This document shows positions 1 to 8,772 of a DNA stretch of 20,484 bases, one piece after another. The notes below the pieces were generated by a model that ran no database searches, was not told the DNA's origin, and worked only from the letters and a program-made list of their open reading frames with translations. Position numbers and translations under genes: made by a program. Each line of letters begins with the position of its first letter. The stretch's first letter is position 1. The stretch spans positions 1 to 20,484 of the forward strand of contig JAPFFF010000532.1 of the NCBI GenBank assembly GCA_039105265.1. The letters are read 5' to 3'. This DNA comes from Tritrichomonas musculus. Its lineage: Eukaryota; Parabasalia; Tritrichomonadida; Tritrichomonadidae.

Positions 1-796
1 TAGCTTTCAATTCACGTAATTGGTCAAGTTGTTTCATTGATATCTTGTCATCATCTTCAAGGAATGCTTTTGTTTCTGCAACTGTGTAAGGGTCTAATAC
101 TGCCCAAACAAGACCAGCGGGACTAACTTGAAAACGAATAGCTAAATCACCAATGATACCATTAGGGAATAAATCAAATGCTTGTAATGCGAGCAAATCA
201 TCAAAAGGTATATTTAAATCAAATTCACACTCAGCTCTTCCATTATCTTTGAAATCATTAAGATTAACGTAAACACCTGCATGTGTTTGTGAATGGCTGC
301 AAACGTTTTCCCATAATGAATGAACAAATCGTCGTCTTTTCTTTTCTGTTTCTGGTTTGAGAACTGAATACAAGAAACCTTCACGAATTGCTTCATTCTG
401 TTGATATCCGACATTGACATTATTATGAAGAATCTCTAACCTGTCAAACAATTGATTTGATGATTTGAAACCAACAAATAATTTATAAAGATTTTCAGGG
501 TCTTCAATCGCTTTAAGCTTTGCAATGTCTGTGCTTAATTGAAGATTCAATTTGATGTGAAATGTTAAGAAACCTTTATCAACATCACTGATGAAGTGGT
601 CAGGATGTGTTAAACTGATTTGTGAATACTGTCCTTGATGAAATGGAGCAGGTTGGTCATGACAATCAACTGTCCTAAATGAAAATGAACGAGTACCATC
701 ATTAACGTTAATCATGTTGCGCATTTCCTTGAACGCACTCAACACATTTCCTGTCTCTATTTGATAATTGTGAGCTCTATCGTTTCGATATAACAT
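1..796 (-). CDS. Probable Maverick/Polinton major capsid-like protein, partial (runs off left edge)
   Basis: Reading leftwards from ATG at 796, the frame is open for 265 codons to the window edge, so the C-terminus is not seen. The protein starts MLYRNDRAHNYQIETG. It has beta-rich stretches separated by polar loops, a basic stretch (KPETEKKRRR) near residues 162-171, and a segment NIPFDDLLALQAFDLFPNGI near residues 205-224 followed by GDLAIRFQVSPAGLVW. I recognise this as the style of the capsid protein of trichomonad Mavericks, whose family uses a double jelly-roll fold and forms the particle shell. The fold is inferred, not demonstrated. The start is the first ATG in the frame, 54 bp from the divergent start of the next gene. 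Alternative: another abundant structural protein of the same element. Confidence 0.6.
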   Translation of the reverse strand, partial: MLYRNDRAHNYQIETGNVLSAFKEMRNMINVNDGTRSFSFRTVDCHDQPAPFHQGQYSQISLTHPDHFISDVDKGFLTFHIKLNLQLSTDIAKLKAIEDPENLYKLFVGFKSSNQLFDRLEILHNNVNVGYQQNEAIREGFLYSVLKPETEKKRRRFVHSLWENVCSHSQTHAGVYVNLNDFKDNGRAECEFDLNIPFDDLLALQAFDLFPNGIIGDLAIRFQVSPAGLVWAVLDPYTVAETKAFLEDDDKISMKQLDQLRELKA

Positions 797-850
797 TTAT
801 GATTTAATAAAAAGAATCAATATATTATCTCTTTTATTTACTCTTAAAAT
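797..850. promoter_or_regulatory. Divergent intergenic region between capsid-like gene and small amphipathic gene
   Basis: Only 54 bp separate two divergent start codons, so both promoters must lie here or in the coding ends. The stretch is AT-rich. On the minus strand AAATCATAAATG places a TCATAA three bases from the ATG, a weak match to the trichomonad initiator (TCA-Py-T-A/T). No good match is seen on the plus strand. Confidence 0.3.
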
Positions 851-1105
851 ATGGGTATAGGTATATTCAAGAAGATTAAGAACGGTTTTGCTAAGTTTGC
901 CAAAACAGTCAAAGACACAGCAAAGAAAGTCGTTGAAAAGCTTCCTCAAGTTGTTAACGTTGGAAGACAAATCATTGATAGAGTTAAACCAATTACTGGT
1001 CTCATTCCTGGTGTTGGTCAAGTAGTTGATTTCGTTGATAGAGGACTCAGTTATGCTGATACAGCTGGTAAAGTTGGTAAATCAATTTTGGATAAAGTTG
1101 GGTAA
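851..1105 (+). CDS. Small basic amphipathic protein, possible minor capsid/membrane-active protein of the Maverick
   Basis: This 84-residue protein begins MGIGIFKKIKNGFAKFAKTV. Residues 1-35 are lysine-rich and amphipathic with hydrophobic residues at helical spacing. Residues 48-65 (ITGLIPGVGQVVDFVDRG) are glycine-rich and hydrophobic, and the tail DTAGKVGKSILDKVG is again amphipathic. Small proteins of this make-up accompany capsid genes in Polintons, adenoviruses and related viruses, where they cement the shell or disrupt membranes during entry. That function is inferred from composition and position beside the capsid-like gene. The stop TAA lies in TAAA, the trichomonad polyadenylation tetranucleotide. 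The next gene starts 31 bp downstream on the same strand. Confidence 0.6.
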   Translation: MGIGIFKKIKNGFAKFAKTVKDTAKKVVEKLPQVVNVGRQIIDRVKPITGLIPGVGQVVDFVDRGLSYADTAGKVGKSILDKVG

Positions 1106-1135
1106 ATATAATGAAACGTTTTAAATTGAATACAA

Positions 1136-1588
1136 ATGAATGAAAACATTAATGAACTTAAAGTAATAAACGAAAACATTAATGAATCAAAAGTGTTTAA
1201 ATCAGTTGAAGAGTTCAATTTGTTCTATCAAAAGAATATCGAGCAAATGAAAACACAAACGACAAACTATTTGAACAAGATTTATAAAATCATCACTAAT
1301 GACGACAATGAATGCAAAATCACTAAACGTAATTGCAAAGATGGAAAACGCTGTGGTGGCGACATTTATTTGAAGAAAGTTGGGAACACAATCACTAAAA
1401 CACTCGAAAACGATAACATCAAGGCTGATATATCAATAATGAAAGAATCATTAAATGAATTCACTGAACAAATCAATCAATTGAGCAATAAAAATAAAAT
1501 ACTTGAGGAACATATCAATAAGCTTTCAAATGTTGTTGACCAACAATCAAAAGTCATTAATGAATACATACTCAGACAAGCTTCGTAG
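1136..1588 (+). CDS. Hypothetical Maverick-associated coiled-coil protein
   Basis: A 150-residue protein I cannot assign to a named family. The N-terminus carries a near-tandem repeat, NENINELKVI then NENINESKVF (residues 2-21). Three cysteines lie close together (C60, C67, C73) in a basic segment with KRNCKDGKRCGGD, possibly a small metal site or disulfide region. Residues about 95-146 show leucine/isoleucine heptads rich in N, Q, E and K, a probable coiled coil for oligomerisation. It follows the amphipathic protein on the same strand and ends 12 bp before the convergent next gene. A TAAA lies just past its TAG stop. A structural or scaffolding role in the element is a guess from position. 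Confidence 0.55.
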   Translation: MNENINELKVINENINESKVFKSVEEFNLFYQKNIEQMKTQTTNYLNKIYKIITNDDNECKITKRNCKDGKRCGGDIYLKKVGNTITKTLENDNIKADISIMKESLNEFTEQINQLSNKNKILEEHINKLSNVVDQQSKVINEYILRQAS

Positions 1589-1600
1589 GTCTCCGCCTTT

Positions 1601-1834
1601 TTAAATGTTGTTGCTCCTGACAACCACCGAATGATTAAGTGAATCATGATGATTTAATGATTTAGTCGTTTTTGGTGGAGGTTCATGAAATACATTACCT
1701 TTTTCATTATAACATTTCACTGTTGGTGCTGAGTTTATTTTTGTTCTCTTCTTTTGCATCGTTAACTGTAATCTATCAAAATGGTTTTTGTGTTTATCAT
1801 CATGAACGGTTCTCATTTGATTAATAGCAGACAT
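1601..1834 (-). CDS. Hypothetical small basic Maverick-associated protein
   Basis: A 77-residue protein beginning MSAINQMRTVHDDKHKNHFD. It is basic, rich in H, K, N and S, with a QKKRTK cluster (residues 27-32), a PPPKTTK stretch near residue 53, and no hydrophobic segment or signal peptide. It is probably poorly structured, and nucleic-acid binding is possible. I do not recognise a family. It is convergent with the upstream coiled-coil gene (12-bp gap) and divergent from the next, its start codon lying 14 bp from the neighbour's. Its stop sits in TAAA on its own strand. The tight fit between real-looking neighbours is the main support that it is a gene. Confidence 0.45.
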   Translation of the reverse strand: MSAINQMRTVHDDKHKNHFDRLQLTMQKKRTKINSAPTVKCYNEKGNVFHEPPPKTTKSLNHHDSLNHSVVVRSNNI

Positions 1835-1851
1835 TTAATTGTTATTAAATG
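1832..1851. repeat. Inverted repeat spanning two divergent start codons
   Basis: CATTTAATTGTTATTAAATG has perfect 8-bp arms (CATTTAAT/ATTAAATG) around a TGTT loop. Each arm contains one of the two divergent ATGs. The symmetry could reflect a shared two-way start site or simply ATG plus AT-rich context on both sides. Confidence 0.6.
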
Positions 1852-2079
1852 AGTGAACTAACAGAATACAAGAAAGAAATACCAGAATTAAAACGTATCA
1901 AACGAGGATTGAAAGAAAAGTGTTATGATTACAAACAATGTCTCAACAATATCAAATCAGGAATGTTGGGCTCTGATGGTCTTGCCGTTCGTGAGTCTCT
2001 TATCGAAGACATCAACAGCCTCAAAAATAAAGTTCATCAGCTTGAGAATGAATTGAACTCATTAAACAGCTCTTCATAA
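1849..2079 (+). CDS. Hypothetical short coiled-coil protein of the Maverick
   Basis: A 76-residue protein beginning MSELTEYKKEIPELKRIKRG. Charged N- and C-terminal helices (residues about 1-30 and 48-72) with leucines at heptad-like spacing (IEDINSLKNKVHQLENELNSL) suggest a coiled-coil hairpin or dimer. A central YDYKQCLNNIKSGMLGSDG segment separates them. No family is recognised. It lies between two minus-strand genes and is convergent with the 245-aa gene at a 28-bp gap. Its TAA stop is within TAAA. Confidence 0.5.
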   Translation: MSELTEYKKEIPELKRIKRGLKEKCYDYKQCLNNIKSGMLGSDGLAVRESLIEDINSLKNKVHQLENELNSLNSSS

Positions 2080-2107
2080 ACTGTACATCATCAATGACAT
2101 CAATCTT

Positions 2108-2845
2108 TTATTTTTGGTCATCATCTTTCTCTTCAGTGAAGTATGTTCGTTTGCGACCTAAATGTGGACGGTTATTATACCAAAGCCAATCATTAAATGT
2201 TGTGGAATATCTTACATTCTCATGCTTGTAAAACAATTTTTGTTTAGAGTTTTTATATTCAGTCAGTAGTTCACATCCTTCATCAGCAAAACGTTTCTTC
2301 ACATAATTATGTGTGTATCTAATGCATTGCATCATATGTGCCCTATGACCAGCCTTCCATTTAGTTGGCTTTGTTTTGTATTCATTACCTTCAAACAAAT
2401 AAAACACATCAGCTGTTGCAATCGTATATTTTGAAATCAATTCACAACCTTCAGCCTTCATCGATTCTCTCAATTCGTCTTCTTTCTTTTGTCTCTCTTC
2501 TTCTTTTTTCTTTTCTTTATCTTCTTTTGTTAGAACCTTACCGTTCTTCTTCTCATAATTGCTATCAATAGGATACTTTTTATTAGGGTTCTTATAGAAA
2601 TCAATCGGATAAGCATATCTCACACGTTCAGGGTTTGTTTTACGATTAAACGAATAAAATCCGTCAAGCTTCAAATCATTAGAATATCTTAAACAAACAC
2701 AATCATAAGAATCAAAGAATTCATCAAATTGTTCTTTTGTGGCTTTCATCATATAAATATTTATCTTTCTTTCATCTTTTGGTTTCTTCAAATCTTCTAA
2801 GTAATTCTTCAAAAATTCAGCAATTGTTCCTTCAAGTTGTATCAT
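2108..2845 (-). CDS. Hypothetical protein with two tandem 'EGCEL' modules, Maverick terminal gene
   Basis: A 245-residue protein. Residues 1-95 form an N-terminal region with TKEQFDEFFDSYDCVCLRYS. Residues 100-130 are a highly charged linker (KEDKEKKKEEERQKKEDE). Two related modules follow: AEGCELISKYTIATADVFYL (131-150, continuing to about 175) and DEGCELLTEYKNSKQKLFYK (188-207, continuing to about 228). Each has a tryptophan near its centre (W163; W220 and W222) and a downstream histidine. The modules recall repeats found beside nucleases in phages and large DNA viruses (E/KG-x-LL-x-Y-x6-L-x-Y), but the usual cysteine pairs are absent, so DNA binding is only a suggestion. This is the last gene before the non-coding end. 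The stop overlaps TAAA on its strand. Confidence 0.55.
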   Translation of the reverse strand: MIQLEGTIAEFLKNYLEDLKKPKDERKINIYMMKATKEQFDEFFDSYDCVCLRYSNDLKLDGFYSFNRKTNPERVRYAYPIDFYKNPNKKYPIDSNYEKKNGKVLTKEDKEKKKEEERQKKEDELRESMKAEGCELISKYTIATADVFYLFEGNEYKTKPTKWKAGHRAHMMQCIRYTHNYVKKRFADEGCELLTEYKNSKQKLFYKHENVRYSTTFNDWLWYNNRPHLGRKRTYFTEEKDDDQK

Positions 2846-2979
2846 TTCTCAGGAGATAAAAAACAGGAGAAAAAAAACAGAAGACTAAAAACAGGAGAAT
2901 GTATAGATTATGATTTTAGATTTACGGTCGTCATTTTCAGGAGAATATATACCCCATCACCTGGCTATCCTTACTCTCT
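2846..2979. other. Non-coding end of the Maverick-like element, candidate terminal region
   Basis: No convincing ORF belongs here; open frames through it on both strands only extend into the satellite. It is A-rich at first, then contains a more mixed segment ending ...TTACTCT directly before the satellite. Polintons carry long terminal inverted repeats that begin AG and end CT, so a right end near 2977-2979 is compatible. The partner repeat is outside the window, so this is unproven. Confidence 0.35.
2850..2905. repeat. Four-copy 14-bp tandem repeat (CAGGAGA core)
   Basis: CAGGAGA or CAGAAGA cores start at 2850, 2864, 2878 and 2892, spaced exactly 14 bp, with A-rich spacers. A further CAGGAGA occurs at 2938. 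The copies have diverged in the spacer and the third carries one core substitution. Confidence 0.7.
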
Positions 2980-4434
2980 GACATCGACATTCGCAATGAC
3001 ATTTGCATCGACATCGACATTCGTAATGACATCGACATTCGCAATGACATCGACATCCGCAATGACATCGACATCCGCAATGACATTTGCATCGACATCG
3101 ACATTCGCAATGACATCGACATCCGCAATGACATTTGCATCGACATCGACATTCGCAATGACATTTGCATCGACATCGACATTCGCAATGACATTTGCAT
3201 CGACATCGACATCCGCAATGACATCGACATCCGCAATGACATTTGCATCGACATCGACATTCGCAATGACATTTGCATCGACATCGATATTCGCAATGAC
3301 ATTTGCATCGACATCGATATTCGCAATGACATTTGCATCGACATCGACATTCGCAATGACATCGACATCCGTAATGACATCGACATCCGCAATGACATCG
3401 ACATTCGCAATGACAATTGCATCGACATCGACATTCGCAATGACATCGACATCCGCAATGACATTTGCATCGACATCGACATTCGTAATGACATTTGCAT
3501 CGACATCGACATTCGCAATGACATCGACATCCGCAATGACATTTGCATCGACATCGACATTCGCAATGACATCGACATTCGCAATGAAATTTGCATCGAC
3601 ATCGACATTCGCAATGACATCGACATCCGCAATGACATCGACATTCGCAATGACAATTGCATCGACATCGACATTCGCAATGACATTTGAATCGACATCG
3701 ACATTCGCAATGACATCGACATCCGCAATGACATCGACATTCGCAATGACAATTGCATCGACATCGACATCCGCAATGACATCGACATTCGCAATGAAAT
3801 TTGCATCGACATCGACATTCGCAATGACATCGACATCCGCAATGACATTTGCATCGACATCGACATTCGCAATGACATCGACATTCGCAATGACATCGAC
3901 ATTCGCAATGAAATTTGCATCGACATCGACATTCGCAATGACATCGACATTCGCAATGACAATTGCATCGACATCGACATTCGCAATGACATTTGCATCG
4001 ACATCGACATTCGCAATGACATCGACATTCGCAATGACATCGACATCCGCAATGACATCAACATTCGCAATGACAATTGCATCGACATCGACATCCGCAA
4101 TGACATTTGCATCGACATCGACATTCGCAATGACATCGACATCCGCAATGACATCGACATTCTCAATGACAATTGCATCGACATCGACATTCGCAATGAC
4201 ATCGACATCCGCAATGACATTTGCATCGACATCGACATTCGTAATGACATCGACATCCGCAATGACATCAACATTCGCAATGACAATTGCATCGACATCG
4301 ACATTCGCAATGACATTTGCATCGACATCGACATTCGCAATGACATCGACATTCGCAATGACATCGACATCCGCAATGACATCAACATTCGCAATGACAA
4401 TTGCATCGACATCGACATCCGCAATGACATTTGA

Positions 4435-6000
4435 ATGACATCGACATTCGCAATGACATCGACATTCGCAATGACAATTGCATCGACATCGACATTCGCA
4501 ATGACATTTGCATCGACATCGACATTCGCAATGACATCGACATTCGCAATGACATCGACATCCGCAATGACATCAACATTCGCAATGACAATTGCATCGA
4601 CATCGACATCCGCAATGACATTTGAATCGACATCGACATTCGCAATGACATCGACATCCGCAATGACATCGACATTCGCAATGACAATTGCATCGACATC
4701 GACATCCGCAATGACATCGACATCCGCAATGACATCGACATTGGCAATGACAATTGCATCGACATCGACATTCGCAATGACATCGACATCCGCAATGACA
4801 TCGACATCTGCAATGACATCGACATTCGCAATGACAATTGCATCGACATCGACATCCGCAATGACATTTGCATCGACATCGACATTCGCAATGACATCGA
4901 CATCCGCAATGACATTTGCATCGACATCGACATTCGCAATGACATCGACATTCGCAATGACATCGACATTCGCAATGACATTTGCATCGACATCGACATT
5001 CGTAATGACATTTGCATCGACATCGACATTCGCAATGACATTTGAATCGACATCGACATCTGCATCGACATCGACATCCGCAATGACATCGACATCCGCA
5101 ATGACATCGACATCGACATCCGCAATGACATCGACATCCGCAATGACATCGACATCGACATCCGCAATGACATTTGCATCGACATCGACATTCGCAATGA
5201 CATCGACATCCGCAATGACATCGACATCGACATCCGCAATGACATCGACATCCGCAATGACATCGACATCTGCATCGACATCGACATCGACATTCGCAAT
5301 GACATTTGCATCGACATCGACATTCGCAATGACATCGACATTCGCAATGACATCGACATCCGCAATGACATCAACATTCGCAATGACAATTGCATCGACA
5401 TCGACATCCGCAATGACATTTGAATCGACATCGACATTCGCAATGACATCGACATCCGCAATGACATCGACATTCGCAATGACAATTGCATCGACATCGA
5501 CATCCGCAATGACATCGACATCCGCAATGACATCGACATTGGCAATGACAATTGCATCGACATCGACATTCGCAATGACATCGACATCCGCAATGACATC
5601 GACATCCGCAATGACATCGACATCCGCAATGACATCGACATCCGCAATGACATCGACATTGGCAATGACAATTGCATCGACATCGACATTCGCAATGACA
5701 TCGACATCCGCAATGACATCGACATCTGCAATGACATCGACATTCGCAATGACAATTGCATCGACATCGACATCCGCAATGACATTTGCATCGACATCGA
5801 CATTCGCAATGACAATTGCATCGACATCGACATTCGCAATGACATCGACATCCGCAATGACATTTGCATCGACATCGACATTCGCAATGACATCGACATT
5901 CGCAATGACATCGACATTCGCAATGACATTTGCATCGACATCGACATTCGTAATGACATTTGCATCGACATCGACATTCGCAATGACATTTGAATCGACA
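4435..6000. repeat. Higher-order duplication (0.8-0.95 kb) inside satellite 1
   Basis: Rare markers recur in order. The acattggcaatg variant is at about 4741 and again at 5539 and 5659 (offsets 798 and 918). The cgtaatg variant at about 5001 recurs at 5949, and tgaatcga at 5043 recurs at 5991 (both offset 948). All offsets are multiples of six. The second copy carries an extra 120-bp and a 30-bp block, so it is a segmental tandem duplication followed by small in-register expansions. Confidence 0.75.
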
Positions 6001-6310
6001 TCGACATCTGCATCGACATCGACATCCGCAATGACATCGACATCCGCAATGACATCGACATCGACATCCGCAATGACATCGACATCTGCATCGACATCGA
6101 CATCGACATCCGCAATGACATCGACATCCGCAATGACATTTGCATCGACATCGACATCCGCAATGACATTTGAATCGACATCGACATCTGCATCGACATC
6201 GACATCCGCAATGACATCGACATCCGCAATGACATCGACATCGACATCCGCAATGACATCGACATCCGCAATGACATTTGCATCGACATCGACATCCGCA
6301 ATGACATTTG

Positions 6311-8337
6311 CATAGACATCGACATTCGCAATGACATTTGCATCGACATTCGCAATGACATCGACATCTGCAATGACATCGACATCTGCATCGACATCGA
6401 CATCGACATCCGCAATGACATCGACATCTGCATCGACATCGACATCGACATCCGCAATGACATTTGCATAGACATCGACATTCGCAATGACATTTGCATC
6501 GACATTCGCAATGACATCGACATCTGCATCGACATCGACATCCGCAATGACATCGACATCCGCAATGACATCGACATCTGCATCGACATCGACATCGACA
6601 TCCGCAATGACATCGACATCTGCATCGACATCGACATCGACATCCGCAATGACATTTGCATAGACATCGACATTCGCAATGACATTTGCATCGACATCCG
6701 CAATGACATCGACATCTGCATCGACATCGACATCGACATCCGCAATGACATCGACATCCGCAATGACATTTGCATCGACATTCGCAATGACATCGACATC
6801 TGCAATGACATCGACATCTGCATCGACATCGACATCGACATCCGCAATGACATCGACATCTGCATCGACATCGACATCGACATCCGCAATGACATTTGCA
6901 TAGACATCGACATTCGCAATGACATTTGCATCGACATCCGCAATGACATCGACATCTGCATCGACATCGACATCGACATCCGCAATGACATCGACATCCG
7001 CAATGACATTTGCATCGACATCGACATCCGCAATGACATTTGAATCGACATCGACATCTGCATCGACATCGACATCCGCAATGACATCGACATCCGCAAT
7101 GACATCGACATCGACATCCGCAATGACATCGACATCCGCAATGACATTTGCATCGACATCGACATCCGCAATGACATTTGCATAGACATCGACATTCGCA
7201 ATGACATTTGCATCGACATCCGCAATGACATCGACATCCGCAATGACATCGACATCTGCATCGACATCGACATCGACATCCGCAATGACATCGACATCTG
7301 CATCGACATCGACATCGACATCCGCAATGACATTTGCATAGACATCGACATTCGCAATGACATTTGCATCGACATTCGCAATGACATCGACATCTGCATC
7401 GACATCGACATCCGCAATGACATCGACATCCGCAATGACATCGACATCTGCATCGACATTGACATCGACATCCGCAATGACATCGACATCCGCATCGACA
7501 TCGACATCGACATCCGCAATGACATTTGCATAGACATCGACATTCGCAATGACATTTGCATCGACATTCGCAATGACATCGACATCTGCATCGACATCGA
7601 CATCCGCAATGACATCGACATCCGCAATGACATCGACATCTGCATCGACATCGACATCGACATCCGCAATGACATTTGCATCGACATCGACATCCGCAAT
7701 GACATTTGCATAGACATCGACATTCGCAATGACATTTGCATCGACATTCGCAATGACATCGACATTTGCATCGACATCGACATCCGCAATGACATCGACA
7801 TCCGCAATGACATCGACATCCGCAATGACATCGACATCCGCAATGACATCGACATCTGCATCGACATCGACATCGACATCCGCAATGACATTTGCATAGA
7901 CATCGACATTCGCAATGACATTTGCATCGACATTCGCAATGACATCGACATCTGCATCGACATCGACATCCGCAATGACATCGACATCCGCAATGACATT
8001 TGCATCGACATCGACATCCGCAATGACATTTGCATAGACATCGACATTCGCAATGACATTTGCATCGACATTCGCAATGACATCGACATCTGCATCGACA
8101 TCGACATCCGCAATGACATCGACATCCGCAATGACATCGACATCTGCATCGACATCGACATCGACATCCGCAATGACATCGACATCCGCAATGACATCGA
8201 CATCTGCATCGACATCGACATCGACATCCGCAATGACATTTGCATCGACATCGACATCCGCAATGACATTTGCATAGACATCGACATTCGCAATGACATT
8301 TGCATCGACATCGACATCCGCAATGACATTTGCATAG
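6311..8337. repeat. Irregular higher-order structure marked by 'gcatag' variants
   Basis: A catag variant (from catcg) appears at 6311, 6467, 6659, 6899, 7181, 7337, 7529, 7709, 7895, 8033, 8273 and 8333. Spacings are 156, 192, 240, 282, 156, 192, 180, 186, 138, 240 and 60 bp, all multiples of six. The recurring 156-192 pair suggests duplicated blocks. These variants create the only plus-strand TAG stops in the region. Confidence 0.75.
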
Positions 8338-8506
8338 ACATCGACATTCGCAATGACATCGACATTCGCAATGACATCGACATCTGCATCGACATCGACA
8401 TCCGCAATGACATCGACATCTGCATCGACATCGACATCCGCAATGACATCGACATCTGCATCGACATCGACATCGACATCCGCAATGACATTTACATCGA
8501 CATCGA

Positions 8507-8698
8507 CAGCAGCATTGGCATCGGCATCAACAGCAGCATTGGCATCGGCATCAACAGCAGCATTGGCATCGGCATCAACAGCAGCATTGGCATCGGCATC
8601 AACAGCAGCATTGGCATCGGCATCAACAGCAGCATTGGCATCGGCATCAACAGCGGCATTGGCATCGGCATCAACAGCAGCATTGGCATCGGCATCAG
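8507..8698. repeat. Satellite 1b: eight copies of a 24-bp minisatellite
   Basis: Eight 24-bp units follow each other from 8507. Each is made of four hexamers, cagcag, cattgg, catcgg and catcaa. Copy 7 has cagcgg and copy 8 ends catcag; the other six look identical. It is more GC-rich than satellite 1 and is followed by two satellite-1-like hexamers (gcaatg, acatag), so it appears nested in the edge of that array. Confidence 0.95.
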
Positions 8699-8733
8699 CA
8701 ATGACATAGACAATCTCCCTTTAACGTCAAATG

Positions 8734-8747
8734 AAGTGAATTCACTT
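8734..8747. repeat. Perfect 14-bp palindrome upstream of the transposase
   Basis: AAGTGAATTCACTT is its own reverse complement. Its right half contains TCACTT, the same initiator-like hexamer found again at 8773-8778. It lies 38 bp upstream of the transposase ATG and could be a transposase or regulator binding site. Confidence 0.6.
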
Positions 8748-8772
8748 TAAAAAAACGAGAAAACTTTCCACT

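Larger units (their letters stand above)
1..2979. mobile_element. Maverick/Polinton-like element, terminal portion (left part outside window)
   Basis: Six closely packed intronless ORFs on alternating strands fill 1-2845 with gaps of 12-54 bp, a virus-like gene density. The leftmost encodes a capsid-like protein, the next a small membrane-active-looking protein, and two others are coiled-coil proteins. This matches the structural-gene end of Maverick/Polinton elements, which are abundant in Trichomonas. The element's polymerase, integrase, ATPase and protease are not in the window. The right boundary is set where the hexamer satellite starts; 2846-2979 is non-coding and may hold the terminal repeat. 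The visible ORFs look whole, so the copy appears young. The family call rests on gene layout and my recognition of the capsid-type protein, without alignment. Confidence 0.6.
2980..8508. repeat. Satellite 1: hexamer-based tandem array, about 5.5 kb
   Basis: The whole stretch is built from related hexamers: acatcg, acattc or acatcc, gcaatg, acattt or acaatt or acatct, and gcatcg (variants gaatcg, gcatag). These combine into 18-, 24- and 30-bp blocks such as acatcg-acattc-gcaatg. The left part (to about 5040) is rich in acattt/acaatt-gcatcg blocks. The right part is rich in acatct-gcatcg-acatcg-acatcg blocks, and from 6311 carries twelve gcatag variants. Hexamer phase is kept apart from one 5-base unit (gaatg) at 4433-4437. 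Long ORFs occur on both strands (Thr/Ser/Ala/Met on plus; Met/Ser/Leu/Arg/Gln on minus) because the period is a multiple of three; I do not call them genes. Confidence 0.95.

Noticed and set aside
214-420. 68-aa minus-strand ORF inside the capsid-like gene
   Set aside because: It is in another frame of a longer, better-supported ORF on the same strand.
797-1021. 74-aa minus-strand ORF opposite the amphipathic gene
   Set aside because: Antisense shadow; the plus-strand ORF has the better composition and spacing.
2365-2571. 68-aa plus-strand ORF opposite the 245-aa gene
   Set aside because: Antisense shadow of the charged-linker coding sequence; its Leu/Ser-rich run is the complement of Lys/Glu codons.
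2837-6315. Long plus-strand Ser/Thr/Ala/Met ORFs across satellite 1
   Set aside because: Both strands are open together, the sequence is purely low-complexity hexamers, and no promoter or unique domain is attached. They are frame shadows of a stop-free period of six.
2980-8508. Small hairpins in satellite 1 (cattcgcaatg; gcaat-gaca-attgc)
   Set aside because: Stems are only 4-5 bp and arise from the hexamer words themselves; no evidence of function.
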